From positions 1-50,509 of the forward strand of contig CAKQHB010000022.1 in NCBI GenBank assembly GCA_934234215.1: 50,509 nt of DNA, given 5' to 3'. Origin of the DNA: an uncultured Cuneatibacter sp. Lineage in GTDB: Bacteria; Bacillota; Clostridia; Lachnospirales; Lachnospiraceae. Under the pieces are notes generated by a model, which worked only from the letters and a program-made list of their open reading frames with translations, was not told where the DNA came from and ran no database searches. Made by a program: the position numbers and the translations under genes. This document shows, piece by piece, positions 8,343 through 15,991 of the stretch. Numbering within the stretch: position 1 is the first letter of the stretch; each line of letters starts with the position of its first letter.

Positions 8343-8480
8343 AAAGCCCTCCCTATCAACTCGCTGCACACTTGTACAGCTTTTCTCTCAACCTTTTCTC
8401 CGGTCGTTAAGATAAGTCTATTCTAACACTCCCTCCTGTGAAAATCCACCGCTTTTTCCCTTTTGGCACCGGATCTTTTC

Positions 8481-8509
8481 TTGACAAATCCACTCCCGCT
8501 CTCTAAAAT
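8481..8509 (+). promoter_or_regulatory. Sigma-A promoter of the TSUP permease gene
   Basis: TTGACA (8481-8486), 17-bp spacer, TAAAAT (8504-8509). The start codon is at 8547, so the leader is short. Confidence 0.75.
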
Positions 8510-8546
8510 AAACTGCAGACTGATTTTACAAAGGAGGCATCCTGCT

Positions 8547-9305
8547 ATGCCGCATTTTTCTGCTTTTTTCATTGTTTGTCCGCTGGTTTTTCTCGCCGGT
8601 TTTGTGGATTCCATCGCCGGGGGCGGCGGTCTGATTTCCCTGCCTGCTTATCTGCTTGCAGGCCTTCCGATCCACAATGCCATCGCTACGAATAAATTGT
8701 CCTCCACCACCGGAACACTCGTATCCACACTCCGCCTGGTGCGCAATCATTTTGCAGACCTGAAGCTGGCGCTTCCCTGCATGGCAGCTTCTTTCTGCGG
8801 CTCCATCCTTGGTGCCAGAATCGCTCTGCTCACAAGTGATGCCATTTTGAAGATCGTGCTGCTGATCCTGCTCCCCATCGTTGCTTTTTATGTACTGAAA
8901 AAGAAAGATCTGGAGCCGGATCTCACGACGCAGCCCTCTCATCGCACACAGCTTGCAATTCTCATCGGCTCCTCTCTGCTGATCGGCATTTACGATGGTT
9001 TTTACGGTCCGGGCACCGGAACATTTTTGCTGCTCGTCTACACAGCACTGGCAAAAATCGACGTGCGCACCGCATCCGGCAATGTGAAGCTCGTCAACCT
9101 GTCTTCCAATGTCTCCGCTCTCGTGACTTTCCTGTTGGCCGGAAAAGTCATCTGGACACTGGGACTTGCCGCATCGGTGTTCAGCATCGCCGGACATTAC
9201 ATTGGCTCCGGCATGGTCATGAAAAACGGCACCCGCATCGTTCGCCCGATTATCCTCGTGGTGCTGAGTCTTTTATTCTTGAAGATCATCTGCGAACTTC
9301 TGTAA
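8547..9305 (+). CDS. TSUP family permease (TauE/SafE, sulfite exporter type)
   Basis: 252 residues with seven to eight hydrophobic segments. The repeated family motif is visible: FVDSIAGGGGLISLPAYLLAGLP near the N-terminus and YDGFYGPGTGTFLLL in the second half. TSUP proteins move sulfite, sulfoacetate, organic acids or other small anions; the substrate cannot be told from sequence. AAAGGAGG lies nine bases before the ATG at 8547, which rules out the 28-codon upstream extension in the same frame. It is a single-gene unit between its own promoter and the terminator at 9340-9385. Confidence 0.9.
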   Translation: MPHFSAFFIVCPLVFLAGFVDSIAGGGGLISLPAYLLAGLPIHNAIATNKLSSTTGTLVSTLRLVRNHFADLKLALPCMAASFCGSILGARIALLTSDAILKIVLLILLPIVAFYVLKKKDLEPDLTTQPSHRTQLAILIGSSLLIGIYDGFYGPGTGTFLLLVYTALAKIDVRTASGNVKLVNLSSNVSALVTFLLAGKVIWTLGLAASVFSIAGHYIGSGMVMKNGTRIVRPIILVVLSLLFLKIICELL

Positions 9306-9339
9306 GCTCTTATTCTTGCACAATTTTTCGAAACAGCAA

Positions 9340-9385
9340 AAGCGACAGGTCTCCGATCTATTTCTGCATCGGATTCCTGTCGCTT
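9340..9385. terminator. Bidirectional terminator between TSUP gene and OYE-like gene
   Basis: AAGCGACAGG (9340-9349) pairs with CCTGTCGCTT (9376-9385), with a second paired step CCGAT/ATCGG inside. It lies between two convergent stop codons. Confidence 0.7.
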
Positions 9386-9387
9386 AT

Positions 9388-10728
9388 TTAACTCTTATTT
9401 TTCTGCATTTCCTGATACTTTTTGTAATAAGGCATATACAGGGCATTATCACGCACTGCGCATCCGGTCGGGAGTCCTGCACGGATCAGATCACCGCAAA
9501 TGCCACAAGTCATACACACCTGCTTCGGATCAATACGTCCATCCTTGATGATCTGGTTCGGGAATGCCGGGTTTGCGAAGGACATTCGACCAAACAGCAT
9601 GCCATCACACAGTCCCTCCTCCACTGCACCTGCTGCAAACAGATCGGAATACTGTCTCAGGTAAGAAGGTCCGGAAGCCAGAATCGTCATATCCGGCACT
9701 GCTTTCTTCACTTCGCCAATGCCGTTGATCATGCGAGCCTCTCCGTACAGCGGATGCTCCTCCGGAACATATTTTCCACGGTCAAACGGGCGGGTCACAT
9801 GCGTCGTCACATAGGGATTTCCCATGGTCAGATTCACCATCGGCATGCCATACTCTTCTTTCAGCTGACGGATCAGACGGATCGGCTCCTCCAGATTCGG
9901 AACCGCTCCTTCGCCTTCTTTGACACCGAAGCCCCAAGGATACTCATATCCATCGAAAATACCAATGCGGGCAGTCACTAAGAACTGCTCATCTTCCCAT
10001 GCCTTCGCCGCTGCAATGCTCTCCCGCAGCAGTCTCGTGCGATTCTCAAAGCTGCCGCCAAACTCGCCGGGACGATTATATGCAGAAGAAAGCTCTGCCA
10101 GCAGATAGCCATGGCAAGACTTGATATCCACTGCATCAAAACCAGCTTCCCTTGCCAGACGGGAAGCTTCTCCAAACTTTTCTACTAAGGATTTCAGATA
10201 ATCATCTGTCACAATACAGGAATCATCTGCCGGGCGCAGCTTTTCATAAAGCGGGTGACGGTACGCGATCAGAGGCGCCGGTTTGCCCTCCGGATTGGAA
10301 TAACGGCCACTGTGGTTTGCCTGCATCACCAGATACGGTGCAAATCCATTTGCCTTGCGGCCTGCTTCCTTGATTTCCTCGGTAAACTTCTGATAAGCGG
10401 GAAGATTCTCTTTTGTCAGCATCAGCTGATGTGCGGAAGAACGGCCCTCCGGCACAATGGAGATTGCCTCGAACCAAATAACTGCACTGCCGCCCTCTGC
10501 TTCTCTCACATAGCGTCTTGTTGTCAGCTCAGACGGTGCACCGTCCGGAAGTGAATCTGCTCCCTCCATCGGCGCAATCCCAAGACGATTGTGCAGTGTC
10601 ACGGAGCCAAAACGGATCTCGTCTTTCAGACAGGCGGTCGTCTCTGCAAACGGCAGATGTATACCCAGTTCCGCAGCCTTCTGCTGAATGTCTTCCAGAC
10701 TTTTATACGTAAATTTTTCGTGTTTCAT
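9388..10728 (-). CDS. NADH:flavin oxidoreductase, Old Yellow Enzyme-like TIM barrel
   Basis: 446 residues. The FMN-binding TIM barrel motifs are clear: NRLGIAPMEGAD near residue 50, VMQANHSGRYS, DAVDIKSCHGYLLAELSSAYNRPGEFGGSFENRTRLL, and ASGPSYLRQYSDLFAAGAVEEGLCDGMLFGR. A Cys cluster follows (CMTCGICGDLIRAGLPTGC), like the 4Fe-4S site of 2,4-dienoyl-CoA reductases and bile-acid or enoate reductases. The FAD/NAD(P)H half found in the 650-residue relatives is absent, so electrons must come from a partner protein. GGAGGGGAA precedes the ATG at 10728. The substrate is unknown. Confidence 0.88.
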   Translation of the reverse strand: MKHEKFTYKSLEDIQQKAAELGIHLPFAETTACLKDEIRFGSVTLHNRLGIAPMEGADSLPDGAPSELTTRRYVREAEGGSAVIWFEAISIVPEGRSSAHQLMLTKENLPAYQKFTEEIKEAGRKANGFAPYLVMQANHSGRYSNPEGKPAPLIAYRHPLYEKLRPADDSCIVTDDYLKSLVEKFGEASRLAREAGFDAVDIKSCHGYLLAELSSAYNRPGEFGGSFENRTRLLRESIAAAKAWEDEQFLVTARIGIFDGYEYPWGFGVKEGEGAVPNLEEPIRLIRQLKEEYGMPMVNLTMGNPYVTTHVTRPFDRGKYVPEEHPLYGEARMINGIGEVKKAVPDMTILASGPSYLRQYSDLFAAGAVEEGLCDGMLFGRMSFANPAFPNQIIKDGRIDPKQVCMTCGICGDLIRAGLPTGCAVRDNALYMPYYKKYQEMQKNKS

Positions 10729-10765
10729 TGAAGTTCCCCTCCATTCGTCTATACTCTTTGTCACT

Positions 10766-10794
10766 ATTATAACAGCATATTCCTGCCTTTGAAA
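10766..10794 (-). promoter_or_regulatory. Extended -10 promoter of the OYE-like gene
   Basis: Minus strand TGTTATAAT with TATAAT at 10771-10766 and a weak -35 (TTTCAA/TTCAAA) 16-17 bp upstream, about 40 bases from the start codon. Confidence 0.6.
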
Positions 10795-10833
10795 AGATGA
10801 AAATTCTGCCTTTTTCAGCAATTATCCGTTTTT

Positions 10834-10858
10834 CTTTTTATCGTTTTTCGATAAAAAG
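10834..10858. promoter_or_regulatory. Perfect 10-bp inverted repeat upstream of the DUF2975 operon, candidate operator
   Basis: CTTTTTATCG (10834-10843), loop TTTTT, CGATAAAAAG (10849-10858). It ends three bases before the -35 box at 10862. The TATCG/CGATA core and its position suggest an operator, perhaps for the HTH protein of the same operon. A role as a terminator is less likely because no gene ends here on the plus strand. Confidence 0.5.
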
Positions 10859-10861
10859 TTA

Positions 10862-10890
10862 TTGACTTTCGTTTTTATGTATGTTATATG
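10862..10890 (+). promoter_or_regulatory. Sigma-A promoter of DUF2975-HTH-DUF4173 operon
   Basis: TTGACT (10862-10867), 17-bp spacer, TATATG (10885-10890); the alternative TTATAT uses 16 bp. The leader of about 90 nt contains a hairpin GGAGC...GCTCC (about 10951-10971) just before the ribosome site. Confidence 0.55.
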
Positions 10891-10985
10891 TGAAGCATGA
10901 CAGCGGCAGCTTCCCGTTGTTTACGCCGACGTGATTCTAATTTCAAACAGGAGCTTTTTCAAAACGCTCCGGAAAGAGGTTTTCT

Positions 10986-11459
10986 ATGAACGATCGTAAC
11001 ATATCTGCATCGACTCATTCCGAACGCAGTGTCTGGCTGACCCAGTTCTGCGCCTGGTTGTTCGCTGTGCTGCTGGCAGGTGGCTGCATTACCGCACCGT
11101 GGCTTTTCCGCCTGTTTCTACAACTGCGCAGCCCGATGCTGGACGGTACTTATGTCTATTTTCTTGTGACAACTTATGTATTTGCTGTTCCGGCATTTCT
11201 CGCCCTGTATTTGCTGAACCGGTTGCTGGCAAATATCCGTCGTTCCGAAGTTTTCATCATAACAAACGTCACTTATTTGCGGGCATTGTCCTGGTGCTGT
11301 TTTCTCTCTGCGGTCATCTTCGCAGTCAGCGCCGCTTATTACATCGTCTTTTTGTTTCTGGCTCTGGGCATGGCGTTCATGGGATTGATCCTGCGCGTTG
11401 TCAAAAATGCATTTGAGCGTGCTGTTCTCCTTCAGGAAGAAAACGACTACACCATTTGA
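10986..11459 (+). CDS. DUF2975 family membrane protein
   Basis: 157 residues with four predicted membrane segments (about 20-42, 58-78, 103-122 and 124-142). The central RSEVFIITNVTYLRALSWCCFLSAVIF pattern is the DUF2975 hallmark. Family members are nearly always followed by a small Cro/CI-type regulator of the YozG kind, as here, with 15 bp between the two genes. The biochemical role is unknown; the pair may form a membrane-linked regulatory module. AAAGAGG precedes the ATG. Confidence 0.85.
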   Translation: MNDRNISASTHSERSVWLTQFCAWLFAVLLAGGCITAPWLFRLFLQLRSPMLDGTYVYFLVTTYVFAVPAFLALYLLNRLLANIRRSEVFIITNVTYLRALSWCCFLSAVIFAVSAAYYIVFLFLALGMAFMGLILRVVKNAFERAVLLQEENDYTI

Positions 11460-11474
11460 CGAAGGAGGCGCATC

Positions 11475-11708
11475 ATGGCGATTATTGTAAATGTAGATGT
11501 AATGATGGCAAAGCGCAAGATCAGCGCAGGCGAGCTTGCAAAACGAATCGACATCACACCTGCGAATCTCTCAATTTTAAAAAATGGGAAAGCAAAGGCG
11601 ATCCGCTTTTCCACATTAGAGGCTCTATGCCGGGAACTGGATTGTCAGCCCGGCGATCTGTTGGAATATGCTGACTGTGAAGTTTCAAATGGAGGTGACT
11701 CAAAATGA
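11475..11708 (+). CDS. Cro/CI-type HTH regulator, YozG-like
   Basis: 77 residues. It is an HTH_26 domain: MMAKRKISAGELAKRIDITPANLSILKNGKAKAIRFSTLEALCRELDCQPGDLLEY. AAGGAGG precedes the start. It lies between the DUF2975 gene and a DUF4173-like membrane gene, whose start overlaps its stop by 4 bp (ATGA). The likely target is its own operon, through the inverted repeat at 10834-10858; this is inferred from position only. Confidence 0.9.
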   Translation: MAIIVNVDVMMAKRKISAGELAKRIDITPANLSILKNGKAKAIRFSTLEALCRELDCQPGDLLEYADCEVSNGGDSK

Positions 11709-13033
11709 CAAATCAGCCCCTTGACCCGAATCAGACAACGTTCTCTGAAACATTTTCCGCTCCTGTCCCGGCTGACATCACAGAGACAGAACACACGAGT
11801 CCTGCTTATCACGCGACTCTTGCAGATATGGTTTTCGCATTTCTGTATTTCGGAATCGGCTATTTCTTTTTGGATGCTTTTCTCGGCAACAGCTGGAACA
11901 ATTTTAAGTTTTTCTCCTTCGTGCTGACGTATTGTGTCTGCGTACTCACCTATACGTTTCTGAAGCAGAAACGTCCGGCTAAAGAAAGTTGGTTCTGGCT
12001 CGTGATTGTTCTTGCCCTTGGACTGCCGCTGGAACACTGGGCAACGCTTGGACTGGCGCAGCTACTCCTTCTGCCTTTGACTGCCGCCTACTGGACATTG
12101 TCTGTCTGCGGATGTCTGCTGGATGACGGAAAGACATCTTCCCTCTGCCTCGCAGACGCAGCGAATGCCTGCTTTGTCGTACCGTTCTGCAACTTCAAGC
12201 TGCCGTTTTCCGCAATGTTTCAGGCGTGCAAAAATACTCGCTCCGGCAAACAGCTTCTGTCCGTCCTGCTGGGACTTCTCATCTCGATCCCGGTACTCGG
12301 ACTGATCCTGCCGCAGCTCAGCGCAGCCGATCCACACTTTGCGAACTCTCTGTCCCGGTTCTTCGCACACTTTTCCGGAAATCTGAGTGGATACGTTCTC
12401 AAGTTTCTGTTTTCCATTCCGATCTCCATGTACCTGTTCGGACTGATCTCCGGTAGTCTGCACAAGCGCTGCACCAACGTTCTCCGTGTGGAACGTCTGC
12501 ATCAGACTGCTGCAAATATGCGGATATTTCCGTCCGTTATTGCGCTGACACCGCTGTTTTTGCTGAGTCTGTTTTACATCCTGTTTATGATTCTGCAGAG
12601 TAGTTATCTGTTTCAGGCATTCGCGGGAAAGTTGCCTGTTTCCATGACTTACGCCGAGTATGCCCGTCAGGGATTTTTTGAACTGTGCCGCATCAGCGCA
12701 TGGAATCTGTTTTTCCTGCTGCTTGCCAACATTGGCTGCAAAAAGAACCGCCTCGAAAATCCGGCGCTTCGCTTCGCAAATTTCCTTCTGGCGGTTCTGA
12801 CACTTTTGCTGCTGGCAACTGCCCTCAGCAAAATGGCTCTCTATATTCGTGTTTATGGGTTCACACAGCTGCGCGTCATCACCAGCAGCTTTTTATTGTG
12901 GCTGGCAGGCGTTTTCGTCCTGTTCCTGATCTGGCAGAAAAAACAGCTTCCCATCGTCCGGTACAGTCTGCTGTCCGGCGCTGCCATCTGCGCATTCCTT
13001 TGTGCACTGCCGCTGCCGCTATGGCTGCCGTAA
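11705..13033 (+). CDS. DUF4173-like multi-spanning membrane protein
   Basis: 442 residues with about 11 hydrophobic segments after a polar 35-residue N-terminus. The YARQGFFELCRISAWNLFF and IRVYGFTQLRV segments near residues 315 and 390 are characteristic of DUF4173/DUF4153 proteins. GGAGGTGACT precedes the ATG, which overlaps the HTH stop codon, so expression is coupled. The function is unknown. It completes a DUF2975-HTH-DUF4173 set that looks like a self-regulated membrane system. Confidence 0.8.
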   Translation: MTNQPLDPNQTTFSETFSAPVPADITETEHTSPAYHATLADMVFAFLYFGIGYFFLDAFLGNSWNNFKFFSFVLTYCVCVLTYTFLKQKRPAKESWFWLVIVLALGLPLEHWATLGLAQLLLLPLTAAYWTLSVCGCLLDDGKTSSLCLADAANACFVVPFCNFKLPFSAMFQACKNTRSGKQLLSVLLGLLISIPVLGLILPQLSAADPHFANSLSRFFAHFSGNLSGYVLKFLFSIPISMYLFGLISGSLHKRCTNVLRVERLHQTAANMRIFPSVIALTPLFLLSLFYILFMILQSSYLFQAFAGKLPVSMTYAEYARQGFFELCRISAWNLFFLLLANIGCKKNRLENPALRFANFLLAVLTLLLLATALSKMALYIRVYGFTQLRVITSSFLLWLAGVFVLFLIWQKKQLPIVRYSLLSGAAICAFLCALPLPLWLP

Positions 13034-13060
13034 CTAATTTCGAAGGAGTCCTCGATTGGA

Positions 13061-14371
13061 TTATTTCTTTGGCGCAATATAGCCTTCTTTTCCTAACGCA
13101 ATCACCGTCACGATCATGGTGATTCCCTCTGCCGCTGCAAATGCCAGCCAGACACCGGTCATGCCAAACAGTCGTGACATCACGAATGCGCAGACGCAGA
13201 TTGCCACAAATCCTCGCAGCAGAGAAGCCGCCATCGCCCAGCCAGCGGCTTCCACGCTGCTGAGGAGACTTGTTCCCACAATGTTGATACCGGCAAAAAA
13301 GAATCCGATAAAATACAATTTCAGTCCTTGTTCTGCCATCTGCTGCAGCGCCATATTGTGCTCCCTGTTAAAAATCCCACCAATCGGACCGGACCAGATG
13401 AGCATCACGCTCCACAAAATCGCTGCAACTCCCAGCGCCGTCAAAAGGCTCATTCGTCCAAGCAGACGAACATCTTTTTGATCTCCTTTTCCGTAACAAT
13501 CACTGACAAGGGGCTGTGTGCCCTGCGCCACACCGTTGAAAAATGCGGTTGCCACCAGCGCTGTATTTGCCACAACGCCATACGCCGCAACTCCCACATT
13601 TCCAGCCAGTCCGAGAATCAGATAGTTAAATACCATCGTTGTCACACCGGAAGACATTTCTCCGACAAATGCGGACACGCCCACCTGACAGCTCTTCACC
13701 AGTCTGGAAACAGACGGTCTTGCAAAATGAAACGGGATCGTATTTCGCTTTGAGAAAAAGTGCGTACAGCAAATGCCGATGCCGACTAACGGAGACAGTG
13801 CCGTTGCAAGAGCTGCACCGGACATCCCCATCCCCAGCGGAAACATCAGCACATAGTCAAACACGATATTGAACAAGCTGGAAAGCAGGGTCGCCAACAT
13901 TGCCCGTGACGGATTTCCGTCGTTGCGGACAAAGACATTGCACATGTTGTTCCACATAAATGCCGGAGCAAACATCATAAAAATGCGGGTGTAAGACTTT
14001 CCCACCGCCGCGATCGTATCATCTGCTCCCAACAGACGCAGCAGCTCATCCGGGGCAAACAGTCCGATGGCGATAAAAATTGACCCAAATACCAATCCCC
14101 AGATGATTGCATTGAAAAAATATTTTCCTGCTTCGTTATCGCCGCGGCTCTTTGCAACCGTATAGCGAATCGCAGATCCGACACCAATCATCGCACCAAC
14201 AGCAAAAATGAAATTATACAACGGCAGCACCAGATTCAGCGCTGTAATACCATCCGCGCCCACTGCCATCGAAATAAAAAACGTGTCTGCCAGAATATAA
14301 AAAGAAACGCCCGCCATTCCCAGCATATTCTGCAGCACATAACGCCAGTATGTTTGTTTGATAGAATGCAT
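13061..14371 (-). CDS. MATE family efflux transporter
   Basis: 436 residues, 12 membrane segments, in the usual 430-470 range. MATE features are seen in both halves: GMAGVSFYILADTFFISMAVGADGITALNLVLP near the start, VGSAIRYTVAKSRGDNE, and FFNGVAQGTQPLVSDCYGKGDQKDVRLLGR in the second bundle. These proteins export drugs or cationic metabolites using Na+ or H+; the substrate is not predictable. AAAGAGG precedes the ATG at 14371. A TATAAT box lies on the minus strand at 14413-14408. The gene converges on the DUF4173-like gene with 27 bp between. Confidence 0.93.
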   Translation of the reverse strand: MHSIKQTYWRYVLQNMLGMAGVSFYILADTFFISMAVGADGITALNLVLPLYNFIFAVGAMIGVGSAIRYTVAKSRGDNEAGKYFFNAIIWGLVFGSIFIAIGLFAPDELLRLLGADDTIAAVGKSYTRIFMMFAPAFMWNNMCNVFVRNDGNPSRAMLATLLSSLFNIVFDYVLMFPLGMGMSGAALATALSPLVGIGICCTHFFSKRNTIPFHFARPSVSRLVKSCQVGVSAFVGEMSSGVTTMVFNYLILGLAGNVGVAAYGVVANTALVATAFFNGVAQGTQPLVSDCYGKGDQKDVRLLGRMSLLTALGVAAILWSVMLIWSGPIGGIFNREHNMALQQMAEQGLKLYFIGFFFAGINIVGTSLLSSVEAAGWAMAASLLRGFVAICVCAFVMSRLFGMTGVWLAFAAAEGITMIVTVIALGKEGYIAPKK

Positions 14372-14453
14372 TGTGATTCCTCTTTCAAATTTTTTGACTC
14401 GAAGGGTATTATACTGGAGATATTGATGAAACGCAATGCCTTTGCATCTCAAA

Positions 14454-14592
14454 AATAGAATCCTGCAGCGCAGGATTCTCCGCCTGCGGCGAGTCGCGAA
14501 GCGACAAATTCTGTTCCACCGCAGTGCGATCCACGCGGAGCGTTTTTTGCTTTATAGGAAATGCGACGCAATTTCCTATAAAGCAAAAAACG
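14454..14592. repeat. Dispersed intergenic module, copy 2 (fullest copy)
   Basis: In order: a hairpin (14457-14466 with 14470-14479) that lies within a 26-nt stretch identical to the core of the terminator at 5789; a small CCGC/GCGG hairpin; TCGC-GAA-GCGA at 14494-14504; the conserved block CAGTGCGATCCACGCGGAG from 14522; and a 22-bp perfect inverted repeat (14541-14562 and 14571-14592) around an 8-nt loop. The conserved block and its spacing to CGAAGCGACAA match copy 1 at 1474-1567. The module lies between the alcohol dehydrogenase and MATE genes, both on the minus strand. Confidence 0.75.
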
Positions 14593-14618
14593 GAGCCGCT
14601 GTATCTCCAGCGGCTCCG
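14591..14618 (-). terminator. Strong Rho-independent terminator of the alcohol dehydrogenase gene
   Basis: 11-bp GC-rich perfect stem (CGGAGCCGCTG, 14591-14601, with 14608-14618). On the minus strand it is followed at once by TTTTTTGCTTT, which comes from the arm of the inverted repeat in copy 2. Confidence 0.85.
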
Positions 14619-14652
14619 CCCATCATTTCATTTCTTTATGTATTTTTGGAAA

Positions 14653-15870
14653 TTAGAAATCTACTTCGGTGTCGTAGTAGCAGCACTTTAACAGTCTCTC
14701 CATCTCCTCCTGGCTAGGCTGACGAGGATTGGAACCTGTACATGCATCGGCGATTGCGTTCTTTGCGATCTCAGGCAGTCTCTCTAAGAATACTTCTTCC
14801 GGAACAAAGCCCTCTTCGCAAGGATAGCTGTCAGGACCATAGTTCTTGATGCAGTGCGGGATGTTCAGGTCATCGTTCATGCCACGCAGGTATGCGATCA
14901 GCAATGCAACCTTCTCATCATCGTTTGCGCCGCCCAGATTCATGAAGTCTGCGATCTGGCCATAACGCTTCTTAGCGGTCTCATCCTTTGCGTTGAATGC
15001 GATAACCTTCGGCAGGTACATAGCGTTTGCAGCACCATGGATGATGTGTGCGCCGTAATCAGCGAATGCAGCACCGGTCTTGTGTGCCATAGAGTGAACA
15101 ATACCAAGCAGTGCATTAGAGAATGCCATACCTGCAAGACATTGTGCGTTGTGCATTGCATCTCTCTTTTCCATATCGCCGTTGTAAGAACCAACGAGGT
15201 CATTCTGGATCATCTTGATTGCATGCAGAGCCAGCGGATCGGTGTAATCACAGTTAGCGGTGGAAACATATGCCTCGATTGCATGAGTCATAGCGTCCAT
15301 ACCGGTGTGAGCAACCAGCTTCTTCGGCATGGTCTCTGCCAGATCCGGATCTACGATTGCAACATCGGGAGTGATCTCAAAGTCCGCGATCGGGTATTTG
15401 ATGCCCTTGCTGTAGTCGGTAATGATGGAGAATGCAGTAACTTCGGTAGCAGTACCGGATGTGGAAGAGATTGCACAGAAGTGTGCTTTCTTTCTCAGAG
15501 ACGGAATACCGAATACCTTACACATATCTTCGAAGGTGATGTCCGGATACTCGTACTTGATCCACATAGCCTTTGCTGCGTCGATAGGAGAACCGCCGCC
15601 CATAGCAACGATCCAATCCGGCTCGAACTTCAGCATTGCTTCTGCACCGCGCATAACAGTTTCTACAGAAGGATCGGGCTCGATACCTTCGAATAATTCT
15701 ACTTCCATACCTGCTTCTTTCAGGTATTCAACTGCTCTGTCCAAAAATCCAAAACGCTTCATGGAACCGCCGCCAACACAGATCATAGCCTTCTTACCAA
15801 CGAAGGTCTTCAGTGCTTCCAGAGATCCCTTTCCATGATACAGGTCACGAGGTAATGTAAATCTTGCCAT
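14653..15870 (-). CDS. Iron-containing (class III) alcohol dehydrogenase
   Basis: 405 residues, NAD(P)-dependent, converting aldehydes and alcohols. It resembles the C-terminal half of AdhE but stands alone. Motifs: GGGSMKRFG (nucleotide side), MGGGSPIDAAKAMW, AHTGMDAMTHAIEAY and GIVHSMAHKTGAAF carrying the metal-binding Asp and His residues, and HGAANAMYLP. AAAGGAGG precedes the ATG at 15870. The codon use looks very biased, as in highly expressed genes, and it has a strong promoter and terminator. A Rex-like site overlaps the promoter, fitting a fermentative role in NADH disposal. Ethanol, butanol or propanediol dehydrogenase cannot be told apart. Confidence 0.93.
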   Translation of the reverse strand: MARFTLPRDLYHGKGSLEALKTFVGKKAMICVGGGSMKRFGFLDRAVEYLKEAGMEVELFEGIEPDPSVETVMRGAEAMLKFEPDWIVAMGGGSPIDAAKAMWIKYEYPDITFEDMCKVFGIPSLRKKAHFCAISSTSGTATEVTAFSIITDYSKGIKYPIADFEITPDVAIVDPDLAETMPKKLVAHTGMDAMTHAIEAYVSTANCDYTDPLALHAIKMIQNDLVGSYNGDMEKRDAMHNAQCLAGMAFSNALLGIVHSMAHKTGAAFADYGAHIIHGAANAMYLPKVIAFNAKDETAKKRYGQIADFMNLGGANDDEKVALLIAYLRGMNDDLNIPHCIKNYGPDSYPCEEGFVPEEVFLERLPEIAKNAIADACTGSNPRQPSQEEMERLLKCCYYDTEVDF

Positions 15871-15932
15871 TGGAATTTCCTCCTTTTTCAAAACACAATA
15901 CAAAGTTTCCCGGTTGCCCGGATGTTGTAATC

Positions 15933-15961
15933 ATTATAATGCATTGTGAAAAAAATAGCAA
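15933..15961 (-). promoter_or_regulatory. Sigma-A promoter of the alcohol dehydrogenase with Rex-like box
   Basis: Minus strand TTGCTA (15961-15956), 17-bp spacer, TATAAT (15938-15933). The plus strand at 15944-15961 reads TTGTGAA-AAAA-ATAGCAA. This matches the known Rex consensus TTGTGAA-N4-TTCACAA fully in the first half and in 4 of 7 positions in the second. It sits between the -10 and -35 boxes, as expected for redox repression. Confidence 0.6.
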
Positions 15962-15991
15962 TAGCTTTTTGATATTTTTTTAACGGCTTTT

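Noticed and set aside
14854..15696. 280-codon open frame opposite the alcohol dehydrogenase
   Set aside because: It is rich in Cys, Ile and His with no ribosome site. It arises from the strongly biased codon use of the dehydrogenase, whose motifs are complete.
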